From a virus, in IMG/VR virus record IMGVR_UViG_3300021225_000301, positions 1 to 62,240 of that record: a stretch of DNA of 62,240 nucleotides; one strand, written 5' to 3'. The notes below the pieces were generated by a model. That model saw only the letters and a program-made list of their open reading frames with translations, ran no database searches and was not told the DNA's origin. Numbering within the stretch: the stretch's first letter is position 1; each line of letters opens with the position of its first letter. Position numbers and translations under genes: made by a program. Positions 22,823 to 31,984 of the stretch are shown here, piece after piece.

Positions 22823-23518
22823 ATGAACTACACCCAGTTGTCAGACGCCATCAAGGCGTATACGCAAAACTACGAGCAAGAGTTCGTAGACAACATTCCT
22901 GTTTTCGTAAAACAGGCGGAACAGCGTATCTACAACACGGTGCAGTTCCCGTCGCTTCGCAAGAACGTGACGGGGTCGGTGACGACGGCTAACAAATACC
23001 TGTCGTGCCCCAGCGATTTCCTGTCGGTGTACTCGATGGCGGTGATTGATGCCACGGGTAACTACGAGTATCTGCTGAACAAGGATGTGAACTTCATCCG
23101 GCAGGCGTACCCGAATCCGACAAGCGACACAGGCATTCCCAAGTACTACGCGTTGTTTGGCCCGACGGTCTCTGGTGCTGTCATCTCTGATGAGTTGTCG
23201 TTCCTTCTGGGTCCCACGCCAGATGCCGCGTACAGCGTTGAGCTGCACTATTACTACTACCCCGAGTCGATCACGGTCGCTGCGGACGGTCAGACTTGGC
23301 TGGGCGATAACTTTGACTCTGTGCTGCTGTACGGCTCGCTGGTTGAAGCGTACACCTTCATGAAGGGTGAGACCGACATGATGGCGCTGTACGACGGCAA
23401 GTACAAAGAAGCGCTGGCTCTGGCCTCGCGTCTGGGTAATGGTCTGGAGCGCAGCGATGCGTACCGCAGTGGGCAGGCGCGTCTTTCGCCTCTGCCTCAG
23501 AATAACGGAGTCCAGTGA
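22823..23518 (+). CDS. Tail adaptor or tubular protein (putative), 231 aa
   Basis: Helical start MNYTQLSDAIKAYTQNYEQEFVDNIPVFVKQAEQRIY, then a beta-rich part (CPSDFLSVYSMAVID, ELHYYYYPESITV) and helical end (YGSLVEAYTFMKGE). The size and pattern resemble tail-tube A-like adaptors that extend the neck of short-tailed phages. Inferred; no diagnostic motif. Confidence 0.6.
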   Translation: MNYTQLSDAIKAYTQNYEQEFVDNIPVFVKQAEQRIYNTVQFPSLRKNVTGSVTTANKYLSCPSDFLSVYSMAVIDATGNYEYLLNKDVNFIRQAYPNPTSDTGIPKYYALFGPTVSGAVISDELSFLLGPTPDAAYSVELHYYYYPESITVAADGQTWLGDNFDSVLLYGSLVEAYTFMKGETDMMALYDGKYKEALALASRLGNGLERSDAYRSGQARLSPLPQNNGVQ

Positions 23519-23943
23519 TGGCGTTTACAGGCAACTACTCCTGCAATACGCTGCGTTTGGGTCTGGCCAACGGCACGATCAACTTTGCCACTGACACGTT
23601 CTATCTGGCGCTGTACACCAATGCTGCGACACTTGACCAAACTACCACTGCTTACACCACGACGGGTGAGGCATCGGGTGGCAATTATGTTGCGGCTGGG
23701 CAGGTTGTTACAGCGACGATTTCGTCGGAAGCGAACAATTCCGGAGGCAGCACGACGTTTATCAACTTCTCGTCTCCTGCGTGGACTGGAGCGATCACGG
23801 CCCGTGGTGCTTTGATCTACACGCCCGGTGACAACGGTGCTGTGTGCGTGCTGGACTTCGGCTCGGACAAGACCTCGACCACATCTTTCACTGTGCAGAT
23901 GCCCGCTAACACCAGCACCTCTGCGCTTATCCGCCTCGTTTAA
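23518..23943 (+). CDS. Structural protein, beta-sandwich-like, 141 aa
   Basis: ATG overlaps the previous stop (TGATG); GGAG lies nine bases upstream. MAFTGNYSCNTLRLGLANGTINF, FYLALYTNAATLDQ and GALIYTPGDNG are typical of beta-rich phage tail or fibre-attachment proteins. First gene of the fibre locus. Confidence 0.65.
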   Translation: MAFTGNYSCNTLRLGLANGTINFATDTFYLALYTNAATLDQTTTAYTTTGEASGGNYVAAGQVVTATISSEANNSGGSTTFINFSSPAWTGAITARGALIYTPGDNGAVCVLDFGSDKTSTTSFTVQMPANTSTSALIRLV

Positions 23944-23952
23944 GGATCTATC

Positions 23953-24558
23953 ATGGCAAACGAATTTTCCAACTTTGGCGACCACGCACAGGTGACCATG
24001 CAGTCCAACGTCGCGGGTTCTGAGTCTGTCGGTATTGAGGGCTGCTATCACGTTGTCTGCCGTGACGCGGATGGCAACATCAAGTGGGAAGATCAGTTCC
24101 CCAACTTGGTCAACGCCGTAGGCAAAGAGCTGATGCTGGACACGCTGCTGTCTGGCACCTCCTACACGACCGTGGGTCCGTACCTTGGCCTGATCTCTGG
24201 CGCAAGCCCGACGTTCTTGGCTGCGGACACGATGTCTTCGCACGGCGGCTGGACTGAGTTCACCAACTACACCGTGGGTGGCTCGGCTGTGCGTGGCACC
24301 GCATCGTTCAGCGCTGCGACTTCCTCGGGCCTGTCTCCTTCCAACGTGACGACTAAGACCGCTTCGGCGATCACCTACACCATCACGGGTGGCGGCGGCA
24401 CGGTGGGCGGTTGCTTCTTGGTGACCGGCTCTGGCGCATCTTCGACGCAGGGCAACACCTCAGGCACGCTGTACAGCGCGGGCGCGTTTTCGACCGCGAA
24501 GGTTACGACGGCTGGCGATACGGTTTCTGTCACGTACTCGACCACCGCAACCTCCTAA
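23953..24558 (+). CDS. Structural protein, 201 aa
   Basis: Contains CYHVVCRDADGNIKWEDQFPN and VNAVGKELMLDTLLSG, a pattern I have seen in tail-associated proteins encoded just before fibres. The C-terminal half is Gly/Thr/Ser-rich and all-beta. Likely fibre hinge or baseplate-like component. Confidence 0.6.
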   Translation: MANEFSNFGDHAQVTMQSNVAGSESVGIEGCYHVVCRDADGNIKWEDQFPNLVNAVGKELMLDTLLSGTSYTTVGPYLGLISGASPTFLAADTMSSHGGWTEFTNYTVGGSAVRGTASFSAATSSGLSPSNVTTKTASAITYTITGGGGTVGGCFLVTGSGASSTQGNTSGTLYSAGAFSTAKVTTAGDTVSVTYSTTATS

Positions 24559-24573
24559 CTAAAGGGGGCTTAA

Positions 24574-26397
24574 ATGGCTCTGGTTCTTGCAAACCGTGTC
24601 CAAGAATCGGCCACGGCGAATACGACTGTAAGCTTTACGCTGACCGGGGCAGTCACGGGCTTCCAGACGTTCGCAGTCATCGGTAACACGAACACCACCT
24701 ACTACTCGGCGACTGACACGACGGGGCAGTGGGAGGTTGGTCTTGGCACGTACTCCATCACGGGGCCAACCCTCACGCGCACGACCGTCTACGCCTCCAG
24801 CAACTCTGGCAGCGCGGTCACTTTTGTTGGCACGGTCAGCGTCTTCGTCACCTACCCGTCGGGCAAGTCGGTCAATCTGGATGGCAGCGGCAACGTCTCT
24901 GCGCTGGGTACCGTAGCGTCTGGTACGTGGCAAGGTTCGACCATTGGCGTGGCGTATGGCGGCACTGGGGTTACGACCTCGTCTGGCGCTAACTCGGTGA
25001 TGCTGCGGGACGCCAACCAGAACGTGGCGGTCAACCGGCTCAACCAGTCCAACACGGCCACGACGGCGGCGGGCGGCACGACGGCCCTGACTGCGGCATC
25101 GAGCTACTCGCAGACCCTCAACGGCACGGGCAACCAGACCTATACGATGCCGGATGCGACCACCCTGACGACGGGCGTGGCGTTCATCTTCAACAACAAC
25201 GCTACCGGCATCCTGACCCTTCGGGACTATGCATCGGGCCTGATTGGCACCGTCACCTCGGGTGGCGCGTGTGAGCTGGTTCTGCTGGCCAACGGCACAG
25301 TGGGCGGTACTTGGGACGTTCACGGGTTCCTGCCGGAAGATGTCACTTGGGGTACGAACTCCCTGACGTTGGGTTCGACCGTCATCACCGGCGGCACATG
25401 GCAAGGCGGTACCATTCAGCCAGCCTACGGCGGCACGGGTTTGACCACGTTCGTCGGGGCCAACAACGCTCTGTACTCCACTGGCGCATCCACTTTGACT
25501 GCGGGTACCCTGCCTGTGGCTGCGGGCGGCACGGGCCTGACGGTGGGCACCTCTGGCGGGGTTCTCTACTACTCTGCGTCGGGTACGTTGGCATCATCTG
25601 CCGCGCTAGCTGCAAGCTCTCTAGTTGTAGGTGGTGGCGCAGGGGTAGCTCCTTCCACGATCACGACCGGCACGGGTGTGACGACGGCGCTGGGCACCAA
25701 CGTTGGTACTGCTGGCTCGTTCGTTGTCAATGGCGGCGCACTGGGTACTCCGTCTTCGGGTACGCTAACCAACGCAACTGGCCTGCCAATCTCGACTGGC
25801 GTATCGGGCCTTGGAACGAACGTCGCTTCTGCGCTGGGCACTAACGTCGGCACTGCTGGCTCGTTCGTTGTCAACGGCGGGGCGCTGGGAACTCCATCTT
25901 CTGGGACTCTGACTAACGCGACCGGCCTTCCCTTGACGACTGGCGTGACGGGAACCCTAGCGATCACCAATGGTGGCACGGGACAGACCACTGCCAACTC
26001 CGCGTTTAACGCATTGGCACCTAGTCAAGCGACGAACTCTGGCAAGTACCTGACCACTAACGGCACGGATACTTCTTGGGCCGCCGTCACTGCGTCGGTG
26101 AACCTCACCAACGATATCAGCACGGCAACGAGCGTCTACCCTCTTTTTGCTACCGCAACCTCCGGTACGATTTCAACCGTCTACACCAGCAACGCCAACT
26201 TGCTGTACAAGCCCAGCATCGGTGAGTTGAGTGCCAACGTGCATCGATCCAGCAACGGTATCAATGTGAATAGCCAAACGATCAGCTCAAACTACACGAT
26301 TGCTTCTGGCGATAACGGCGGCTCGTTTGGACCCGTCACGGTTGCTTCTGGCGTTACAGTAACTGTTTCTTCTGGCTCTGTTTGGACGGTGGTGTGA
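24574..26397 (+). CDS. Tail fibre protein, 607 aa
   Basis: N-terminal MALVLANRVQESATANTTV, a virion-attachment pattern shared with many fibres. The shaft is Gly/Thr/Ser-rich. Residues ~372-406 and ~420-454 repeat VVNGGALGTPSSGTLTNATG with few changes (48-residue spacing). The repeat type is widespread in phage fibres. The C-terminal ~80 residues differ and may be the tip. It probably binds the host surface. Confidence 0.85.
   Translation: MALVLANRVQESATANTTVSFTLTGAVTGFQTFAVIGNTNTTYYSATDTTGQWEVGLGTYSITGPTLTRTTVYASSNSGSAVTFVGTVSVFVTYPSGKSVNLDGSGNVSALGTVASGTWQGSTIGVAYGGTGVTTSSGANSVMLRDANQNVAVNRLNQSNTATTAAGGTTALTAASSYSQTLNGTGNQTYTMPDATTLTTGVAFIFNNNATGILTLRDYASGLIGTVTSGGACELVLLANGTVGGTWDVHGFLPEDVTWGTNSLTLGSTVITGGTWQGGTIQPAYGGTGLTTFVGANNALYSTGASTLTAGTLPVAAGGTGLTVGTSGGVLYYSASGTLASSAALAASSLVVGGGAGVAPSTITTGTGVTTALGTNVGTAGSFVVNGGALGTPSSGTLTNATGLPISTGVSGLGTNVASALGTNVGTAGSFVVNGGALGTPSSGTLTNATGLPLTTGVTGTLAITNGGTGQTTANSAFNALAPSQATNSGKYLTTNGTDTSWAAVTASVNLTNDISTATSVYPLFATATSGTISTVYTSNANLLYKPSIGELSANVHRSSNGINVNSQTISSNYTIASGDNGGSFGPVTVASGVTVTVSSGSVWTVV
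25687..25933 (+). repeat. Tandem 144-bp fibre-shaft repeat
   Basis: Two diverged copies starting at 25687 and 25831 (GCGCTGGGCACYAACGT...). The DNA differs mostly at third codon positions, while the protein repeat is almost identical, so selection keeps the protein sequence. Confidence 0.75.
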
Positions 26398-26398
26398 T

Positions 26399-27085
26399 AT
26401 GCCTGTAACTATCAACGGTAGCAGTGGTGTAACCGCTAACGACGGCAGTGTTTTTACGACCGCCTCCGGTAACGTTGGGATTGGGACGTCTTCTCCGGGG
26501 CAGCGTTTACAGATCACCAACACGTCTTCATCTGGATTCGCAGCCATCCGCATGGCGGCGGATTCACGAACTTATGATGTCGGCGTTGGCGGCTCCGCTT
26601 CTGGGTTTCAGCAGAACAATTGGTACGTCTATGACGTTACCGCAGCAGCTACCCGTATGGTTGTTGACAGCAGCGGTCGGGTGCTCATGCCTTTCCAGCC
26701 TGCATTTCATGCATATCGAGACACCGCTTTCAATGCAGGGAGTGGTGTCATTGTTTTCCCAACAGTCCTTACCAATATCGGTTCCGGGTACAACAACTCC
26801 ACCGGACGCTTTACCGCCCCGGTGGCAGGCACTTACCTGATTCTTGTATCTTTCTTCACCAATATCGCCAACGCAGCGATTGATTTTCGCATCAACGTGA
26901 ATGGTGGAAACGTGGGCGGAAACGCTACGACCGGCACAACAACCGTAACGCGAGACTGCCACGCGTACATCGTGTACACGCTGGCCGTTAACGACTACGT
27001 CACCGTAGATGCGGCGGGTTTCGGCCTAAACATCCCTTCTGGGATTGGCATCTTCCAAACATTCTCTGGTCATCTGATTGGATAA
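26399..27085 (+). CDS. Tail fibre with C1q-like tip, 228 aa
   Basis: N-terminus has TASGNVGIGTSSPGQRLQI, typical of fibre repeats. From about residue 98 (MPFQPAFHAYRD) to the end it follows the C1q/TNF jelly-roll pattern: NNSTGRFTAPVAGTYLILVSF and a beta-rich finish. Such trimeric domains are used as receptor-binding tips. Paralogous to the gene at 28803. Confidence 0.75.
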   Translation: MPVTINGSSGVTANDGSVFTTASGNVGIGTSSPGQRLQITNTSSSGFAAIRMAADSRTYDVGVGGSASGFQQNNWYVYDVTAAATRMVVDSSGRVLMPFQPAFHAYRDTAFNAGSGVIVFPTVLTNIGSGYNNSTGRFTAPVAGTYLILVSFFTNIANAAIDFRINVNGGNVGGNATTGTTTVTRDCHAYIVYTLAVNDYVTVDAAGFGLNIPSGIGIFQTFSGHLIG

Positions 27086-27088
27086 ATC

Positions 27089-27349
27089 ATGACAAAAACG
27101 TACACCGTAACGCTTACCGACGCAGAAGATAAAGCGCTGCATGTCGTGGCCGTCTCGGCCCAAGAGTGGATTGATAACGCTGTCCATGCCCGGTGTCAAG
27201 TTGCGATGGATGCCATCATTGCTGACGAAGTAAAACGCAAGCTGGACGCTGGGGAACCAATTACCGGGTCCAAAGACGACATCGTGCTGGCGGCGCAGGT
27301 TGAATCAGCCGCTGATCGAAATCAACGCATCACAAGCGCGCTGGGCTAA
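27089..27349 (+). CDS. Small fibre-linked protein, 86 aa (paralog A)
   Basis: MTKTYTVTLTDAEDKALHVVAVSAQEWIDNAVHARC..., with GEPITGSKDDIVLAA. Clearly related to the gene at 29620 (shared TVTLTDAE.KAL, QWID.A.H.RC.VAMD, P..GSKD). Both follow a C1q-like fibre gene, so it is probably a partner or chaperone of that fibre. No known family. Confidence 0.7.
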   Translation: MTKTYTVTLTDAEDKALHVVAVSAQEWIDNAVHARCQVAMDAIIADEVKRKLDAGEPITGSKDDIVLAAQVESAADRNQRITSALG

Positions 27350-27351
27350 AT

Positions 27352-28452
27352 ATGAGTCTAAAACTCAACTCCTCCGGTGGTGGCAGTGTTACTCTGCAAG
27401 AACCAGTCACGGCCAGCAACCAAACCTTGACCCTGCCAAACACGACGGGGACGGTTACTGCGACTGATAGTTCGGGTAACTTGACTGTCACCGGCTCTGT
27501 AAACGCCGGAGGGACAGGCGCAAACACAATTCCTTCAGGCACTACTGCGGAACGTCCCGGAACGCCTACGGCCGGGATGACGCGGTTCAATACAACGCTG
27601 GGGACTGCGGAGTACTACACGGGCACTGCGTGGGCGACCTACGGGACACTTTCTGCTCCTGCTGTTGCAATGTTGATTGTTGCGGGGGGCGGTGGTGGAG
27701 GTTCTAACAACGGTGGCGGCGGTGCTGGCGGCGTTGTTTATTTCTCTGGTGCGGTTGTCGCAAGCGGGGTAACGTATACCGTCACTGTTGGTGGCGGCGG
27801 CGCAGGCTCCGGCACTATTGGTGTTAACGGAACAAGCGGAAGCAACTCCAGCGTCACAAACTTTACGACTGCAATTGGCGGTGGAGGTGGCGGTTCGTTT
27901 AGTAACAGCGGCGCAAACACCGGCTCTAACGGTGGCTCTGGTGGTGGCGGCGGTGGTGCTGACGGTGGACGCGCAACACCTCAGGGCGGTTCTGGCACAT
28001 TTGGACAAGGATTTAACGGCGGTAACGGCGTATCTCTAAACTCAACCAACGGAGGCGGCGGTGGTGGAGGCGCTGGAGCGGCTGGTAGTAACGGCTCTGG
28101 CTCTGTTGCTGGAGCAGGCGGCGTTGGAGCGTCATACTCCATTACTGGTTCTGCCGTGTTTTATGGCGGTGGTGGTGGCGGTGGCTCTAACGGCGGTACC
28201 GCAGGCGCTGGGGGCAACGGTGGCGGCGGAAACGGTACCAATAGCGGCACTGGCGGAAGTGGTACGGCAAATACTGGCGGCGGTGCTGGCGCAGGCGGCG
28301 CTTCTACTGGCGGCACCGGCGGTTCTGGTGTTGTAGTCATCGCTTACCCCAACACTTTCAAAGCAGCTACCACAACTGGCACTGTCACCTTGACCAACAC
28401 CGGAGGAAACTACGTGTACCGATTTACTGGCTCGGGCACGATTGTCTTCTAA
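27352..28452 (+). CDS. Glycine-rich tail fibre, 366 aa
   Basis: N-terminal ~105 residues are a fibre base (SGGGSVTLQEPVTASNQTL, GTTAERPGTPTAGMTRFN). From residue 107 (MLIVAGGGGGG) to about 330 it is dominated by Gly with Ser, Asn and Ala, a polyglycine-helix type of domain known from phage adhesins. The end (YVYRFTGSGTIVF) is beta-rich. Likely receptor binding. Confidence 0.8.
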   Translation: MSLKLNSSGGGSVTLQEPVTASNQTLTLPNTTGTVTATDSSGNLTVTGSVNAGGTGANTIPSGTTAERPGTPTAGMTRFNTTLGTAEYYTGTAWATYGTLSAPAVAMLIVAGGGGGGSNNGGGGAGGVVYFSGAVVASGVTYTVTVGGGGAGSGTIGVNGTSGSNSSVTNFTTAIGGGGGGSFSNSGANTGSNGGSGGGGGGADGGRATPQGGSGTFGQGFNGGNGVSLNSTNGGGGGGGAGAAGSNGSGSVAGAGGVGASYSITGSAVFYGGGGGGGSNGGTAGAGGNGGGGNGTNSGTGGSGTANTGGGAGAGGASTGGTGGSGVVVIAYPNTFKAATTTGTVTLTNTGGNYVYRFTGSGTIVF

Positions 28453-28461
28453 GGATCAGAG

Positions 28462-28806
28462 ATGAGTCATTTTGCAAAAGTTCTGAACGGTAAAGTGGTG
28501 CAAGTCATTGTTGCAGAGCCGGAGTTTTTCTCCTCTTTTGTTGACACCAGCCCCGGCGAATGGATTCAGACCAGCTACAACACCTATGGTGGGCAGCATC
28601 CCGAAGGCCGCCCCTTGCGAAAGAACTACGCTGGCGTGGGTTTTACCTATGACAGGGAGCGCGACGCCTTCTACGCTCCGCAGCCATACCCGTCATGGTC
28701 TTTGAATGAGGATACATGTCTGTGGATGCCGCCTGTTGCCAAACCCGATGATGGAAAGTATTACGCATGGGATGAGGCCAGCCAAATTTGGGTGGAGCAA
28801 GCATGA
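28462..28806 (+). CDS. Fibre-associated protein, 114 aa
   Basis: MSHFAKVLNGKVVQVIVAE, WIQTSYNTYGGQHPEGRPLRKNYAG and GVGFTYDRERDAFYAPQPY form a pattern familiar from marine and freshwater phages, where it lies beside fibre genes. Rich in Tyr and Trp. Probably a fibre assembly factor or tip component; overlap of 4 bp with the next gene. Confidence 0.7.
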   Translation: MSHFAKVLNGKVVQVIVAEPEFFSSFVDTSPGEWIQTSYNTYGGQHPEGRPLRKNYAGVGFTYDRERDAFYAPQPYPSWSLNEDTCLWMPPVAKPDDGKYYAWDEASQIWVEQA

Positions 28807-29609
28807 GCACTTTAAAAACAAACAACGTGCAGGTGGGACAGTCCGTTACCGCCACCAACAACTTCACGCTGTATCAGCCTTCTACTCCTGACGGCACAGT
28901 GCGTCTGGGTGTGGGCAACTCCGGGGCTACTACGCTGGATGTTGTAGCAGTAACATCTGCGGGAAACGTAGGCATTGGAACGAATTCCCCAGTCCAAAAA
29001 CTAGAGGTTTCTGGCTCCGCAGATTTCACAACAAACGTTGGAAACGGTAACGGTATAAGGATTAGAACCCCAAGTGGTAGTGGGTCCGCTGCGATTATTC
29101 AATTCACCAACAACCCAGTCACGGCGCAGTGGGGGTACATCACTTCTCCTGCCGCTGGGGTCCTTACTTTTGGTAACGCTTTTGAATACGTTCGAATGGA
29201 TAGCGGCGGGCGTGTCACGATGCCATACCAGCCGTATTACGTCGGGGTGGATCGCGCAAGCACTTATTCTGGATCGGGCACAGTTTGGGTTCACTCTACG
29301 ACCAGAGTTAACACTGGTAGTTGCATGAACACCAGTACCGGCGTTTTTACATGCCCGATTGCTGGACGCTATTTGGTGATGTTTCATGTGCTGACGCGTG
29401 CCAACGCAGCGCATAACGTAGCCATACAAAAAAATGGAACTACTTGGGTTGCTGGCCGCGATATTACACCTAGTGGTGAACAATGTACCGGGGCTTGGAG
29501 CGTTGTGGATTGCGCGGCCAATGACCAACTTCGTATTTTTGTTGATTGTGATGTGACTGGCGATTTTTGGTCTACATACAACGCAACGACAATGATGCTT
29601 ATCAGCTAA
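28803..29609 (+). CDS. Tail fibre with C1q-like tip, 268 aa
   Basis: Start at MSTLKTNNVQVG, overlapping the previous stop (ATGA) after GGAG. It contains GNVGIGTNSPVQKLEV (fibre repeat) and from about residue 140 (MPYQPYYVGVDR) a C1q-like region with NTSTGVFTCPIAGRYLVMFH. Same architecture as the gene at 26399 but only partly similar in sequence, so likely a diverged duplicate. Confidence 0.75.
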   Translation: MSTLKTNNVQVGQSVTATNNFTLYQPSTPDGTVRLGVGNSGATTLDVVAVTSAGNVGIGTNSPVQKLEVSGSADFTTNVGNGNGIRIRTPSGSGSAAIIQFTNNPVTAQWGYITSPAAGVLTFGNAFEYVRMDSGGRVTMPYQPYYVGVDRASTYSGSGTVWVHSTTRVNTGSCMNTSTGVFTCPIAGRYLVMFHVLTRANAAHNVAIQKNGTTWVAGRDITPSGEQCTGAWSVVDCAANDQLRIFVDCDVTGDFWSTYNATTMMLIS

Positions 29610-29619
29610 AGGAATGGAC

Positions 29620-29892
29620 ATGGATTTCACCGTTACTCTGACCGACGCAGAACATAAAGCCTTGGCTTTTGTTGCGCTAGACCCCGCGCAGTGGATTGAT
29701 AGCGCTGCGCACGAACGCTGCCGTGTGGCTATGGATGAGATCGTGCAAATTTGTGTAGCCAAGTGTCTAGAGGCGGGCGTGCCAATCCCCGGATCAAAGG
29801 ATGCGATGGTTGAGCTTGCATACGCTCAGGGCTGGATTGAAACCGCCGAACAGCGACAAGCGATGGCACAACAGTCTATGGCGCGTGGATAA
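29620..29892 (+). CDS. Small fibre-linked protein, 90 aa (paralog B)
   Basis: Start at MDFTVTLTDAEHKAL, six bases after AAAGGA; an ATG two codons earlier is too close to the site. Paralog of the gene at 27089 with the same key blocks. Its stop overlaps the next start by one base. Probably works with the C1q-like fibre upstream. Confidence 0.7.
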   Translation: MDFTVTLTDAEHKALAFVALDPAQWIDSAAHERCRVAMDEIVQICVAKCLEAGVPIPGSKDAMVELAYAQGWIETAEQRQAMAQQSMARG

Positions 29893-30857
29893 TGTTCGGT
29901 ATCGCCAGTTTTGCTCAGGTACCTTTCGCGTCACTCGCGGGGAATGCCTTTGCGCTGGCGCTTACTGAGAACCTGACCTCTGCCGATTCCAGCACCCAAC
30001 TATCCGCGTTCCTTCAGTCCCGTACTGAAGACGTTGTGATGGGGGACGTTGCGTCCTTCGCGGGATCGTTCTTTGGCAGCGTCACCGAGAACCTGAACTC
30101 TGCCGACTCCAGCACGCAGCTATCGACCTTCTTGCAGTCCATCAGCGAGGACTCCAACCTAGCTGACGCCCAGACCATCATGGCCCAGTTTGCCCAGTCC
30201 GTCACGGAAAACAGCAATCTGGCCGACGCCTTTGAGGTGTACTCCGCCTTCTTGCAGTCGCTCACCGAGGGTTCTACGCTGGATGACTCCAGCACCCAGC
30301 AGTCTGCGTTCTTTCAGTCCATCACCGAGAACAGCGCTCTGGATGATGTGCGGACCATCACGGCCCAGTTTGCTGCGTCTATAACCGAAAACGTAACGGT
30401 TGAGGATATCAACGCCATCGCCGCTCAGTTCGCTGCGGCTGTTACTGAGAACACGACGGTTGCTGATCTGGCCACCGCCATCAACGTGTTTGTGGCTGCA
30501 GTCACTGAAAACTTGAACAGCGCCGATGTTACGACGGCGTTTGTGATTTTCACGGCCTCTGTTTTTGAGAACCTGAACAGCGCCTCCGTCCAAACGGTTA
30601 CGGCGGCATTCAATGTGGCGGTGGCTGAGAACACGGTCTTGGCCGACAGCTTTGGCGTGGGCGGCTGGATCAAAATCATCAACTCGCAGACCGCCGACTG
30701 GGTCAACATCAACGATCCCCAGAACCCCGGATGGGCAGCGATCAGCAACGCGCAGGCTTCGGGCTGGGTGGTCATCCCCAACAGTCAGACTTCAGGCTGG
30801 ACCGGCATAGATGACGCCCAGAACCCCGGCTGGCAGAATATCAACAATTCCCAATAA
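29892..30857 (+). CDS. Tandem-repeat virion protein, 321 aa
   Basis: After a 24-residue start come 11 full and one partial 20-residue repeats (about 25-258; for example TENLNSADSSTQLSTFLQSI) with conserved E-N/D, a central D and a C-terminal F..SV/I. Residues 259-321 are five and a half 11-residue repeats of form W..I...Q..G (WVNINDPQNPG). Probably a fibre shaft or solenoid. No family known to me. Confidence 0.75.
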   Translation: MFGIASFAQVPFASLAGNAFALALTENLTSADSSTQLSAFLQSRTEDVVMGDVASFAGSFFGSVTENLNSADSSTQLSTFLQSISEDSNLADAQTIMAQFAQSVTENSNLADAFEVYSAFLQSLTEGSTLDDSSTQQSAFFQSITENSALDDVRTITAQFAASITENVTVEDINAIAAQFAAAVTENTTVADLATAINVFVAAVTENLNSADVTTAFVIFTASVFENLNSASVQTVTAAFNVAVAENTVLADSFGVGGWIKIINSQTADWVNINDPQNPGWAAISNAQASGWVVIPNSQTSGWTGIDDAQNPGWQNINNSQ

Positions 30858-30868
30858 GGAGCCTCGCA

Positions 30869-31984
30869 ATGAGCACCTACTCCCCCAGCCTGCGGATCGA
30901 GCTGATCACGACGGGCGACCAAGCCGGTACGTGGGGCAACACGACCAATACGAACCTTGGTACTCTGATTGAGTCTGCGGTTGCCGGATACACGTCTGTC
31001 TCTGTCATTTCGGCTAACCAAGCGCTCACGGCTTTGAACGGGGCGGAGGATCAGTCGCGCAACATGACTATTGCACTGACGACGACTACCGGGGCCAACT
31101 TTGCGGTCTACGCTCCTCCGGCGGAGAAGGTCTACGTCATCTACAACGCCAGCAGCTACACGGCCACGATCTACAACTCCACAGTCACTGGCAATACGAC
31201 GGCTGCGGGTACAGGAGTAGCTATTCCTGCGGGCAAGACCATGACGGTTTGGTCTGACGGCACCAACTTTGCGGTTCAGAACAGTCACATCATCGGCACG
31301 GTGGTGGGCAACGTCACGGGCAACGTCACGGGCCAGTTGGATGGTTCCATCAGTTCTGCCACTACGGCTACCACCCAAACGCCCGGCACCAACACCACAC
31401 AGGTGGCAACCACGGCGTTTGTCGGAGCAGCGGTTACTGCCGCTACTGGGTCGCTGGGCACGATGTCCACGCAAAACGCCAACAACGTGAACATCACGGG
31501 TGGCACGATTACTGGGTCGTATGGCCTGACGGCAGCAAACGCCACCAACGCCACCAACGCTGTCACTGCCACGAACCAGTCAGGTGGCACTGTGTCGGCA
31601 ACTACGGGTAATTTTTCTAACGTCGTCAACGTCAACACTGGGAGTGCCACCGGTGGTGTAGCGCTTGCAATCCAAAATGGCGGCGACTTGGCGATCTACA
31701 GTGCTGGTAACGCGTCTTCGTGCATCCTGTACAGCGACAACAACAATGAGCTGTACGTCGGTAGTAGCGCCACCGGCCTTATCCGCGCTGGCGGGTTGAT
31801 CGGCCAGTACTCCGGTACCAGCAGCAACATCGGGGCGACATGGTGGGATGCGTCCGGTAGCGCCAATTTTGGAAACGTCGGGGATACCATTTCTGGCAGC
31901 AATTTTGGGCAGCCCGGTTCGTGGTTGATCTTGAACAAAGACCAAGTTAACAGCTACATGTTCTTTATGGTGAGGACCTCCTGA
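30869..31984 (+). CDS. Tail fibre protein, 371 aa
   Basis: N-terminal SPSLRIELITTGDQAGTWGN and TNTNLGTLIESAVAGY are the classic virion-attachment region of many phage fibres. The middle has TPGTNTTQVATTAFVGAAV and Asn/Thr/Gly repeats; the C-terminal ~110 residues are different and may bind the receptor. AAGGAGCC precedes the ATG. Confidence 0.85.
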   Translation: MSTYSPSLRIELITTGDQAGTWGNTTNTNLGTLIESAVAGYTSVSVISANQALTALNGAEDQSRNMTIALTTTTGANFAVYAPPAEKVYVIYNASSYTATIYNSTVTGNTTAAGTGVAIPAGKTMTVWSDGTNFAVQNSHIIGTVVGNVTGNVTGQLDGSISSATTATTQTPGTNTTQVATTAFVGAAVTAATGSLGTMSTQNANNVNITGGTITGSYGLTAANATNATNAVTATNQSGGTVSATTGNFSNVVNVNTGSATGGVALAIQNGGDLAIYSAGNASSCILYSDNNNELYVGSSATGLIRAGGLIGQYSGTSSNIGATWWDASGSANFGNVGDTISGSNFGQPGSWLILNKDQVNSYMFFMVRTS

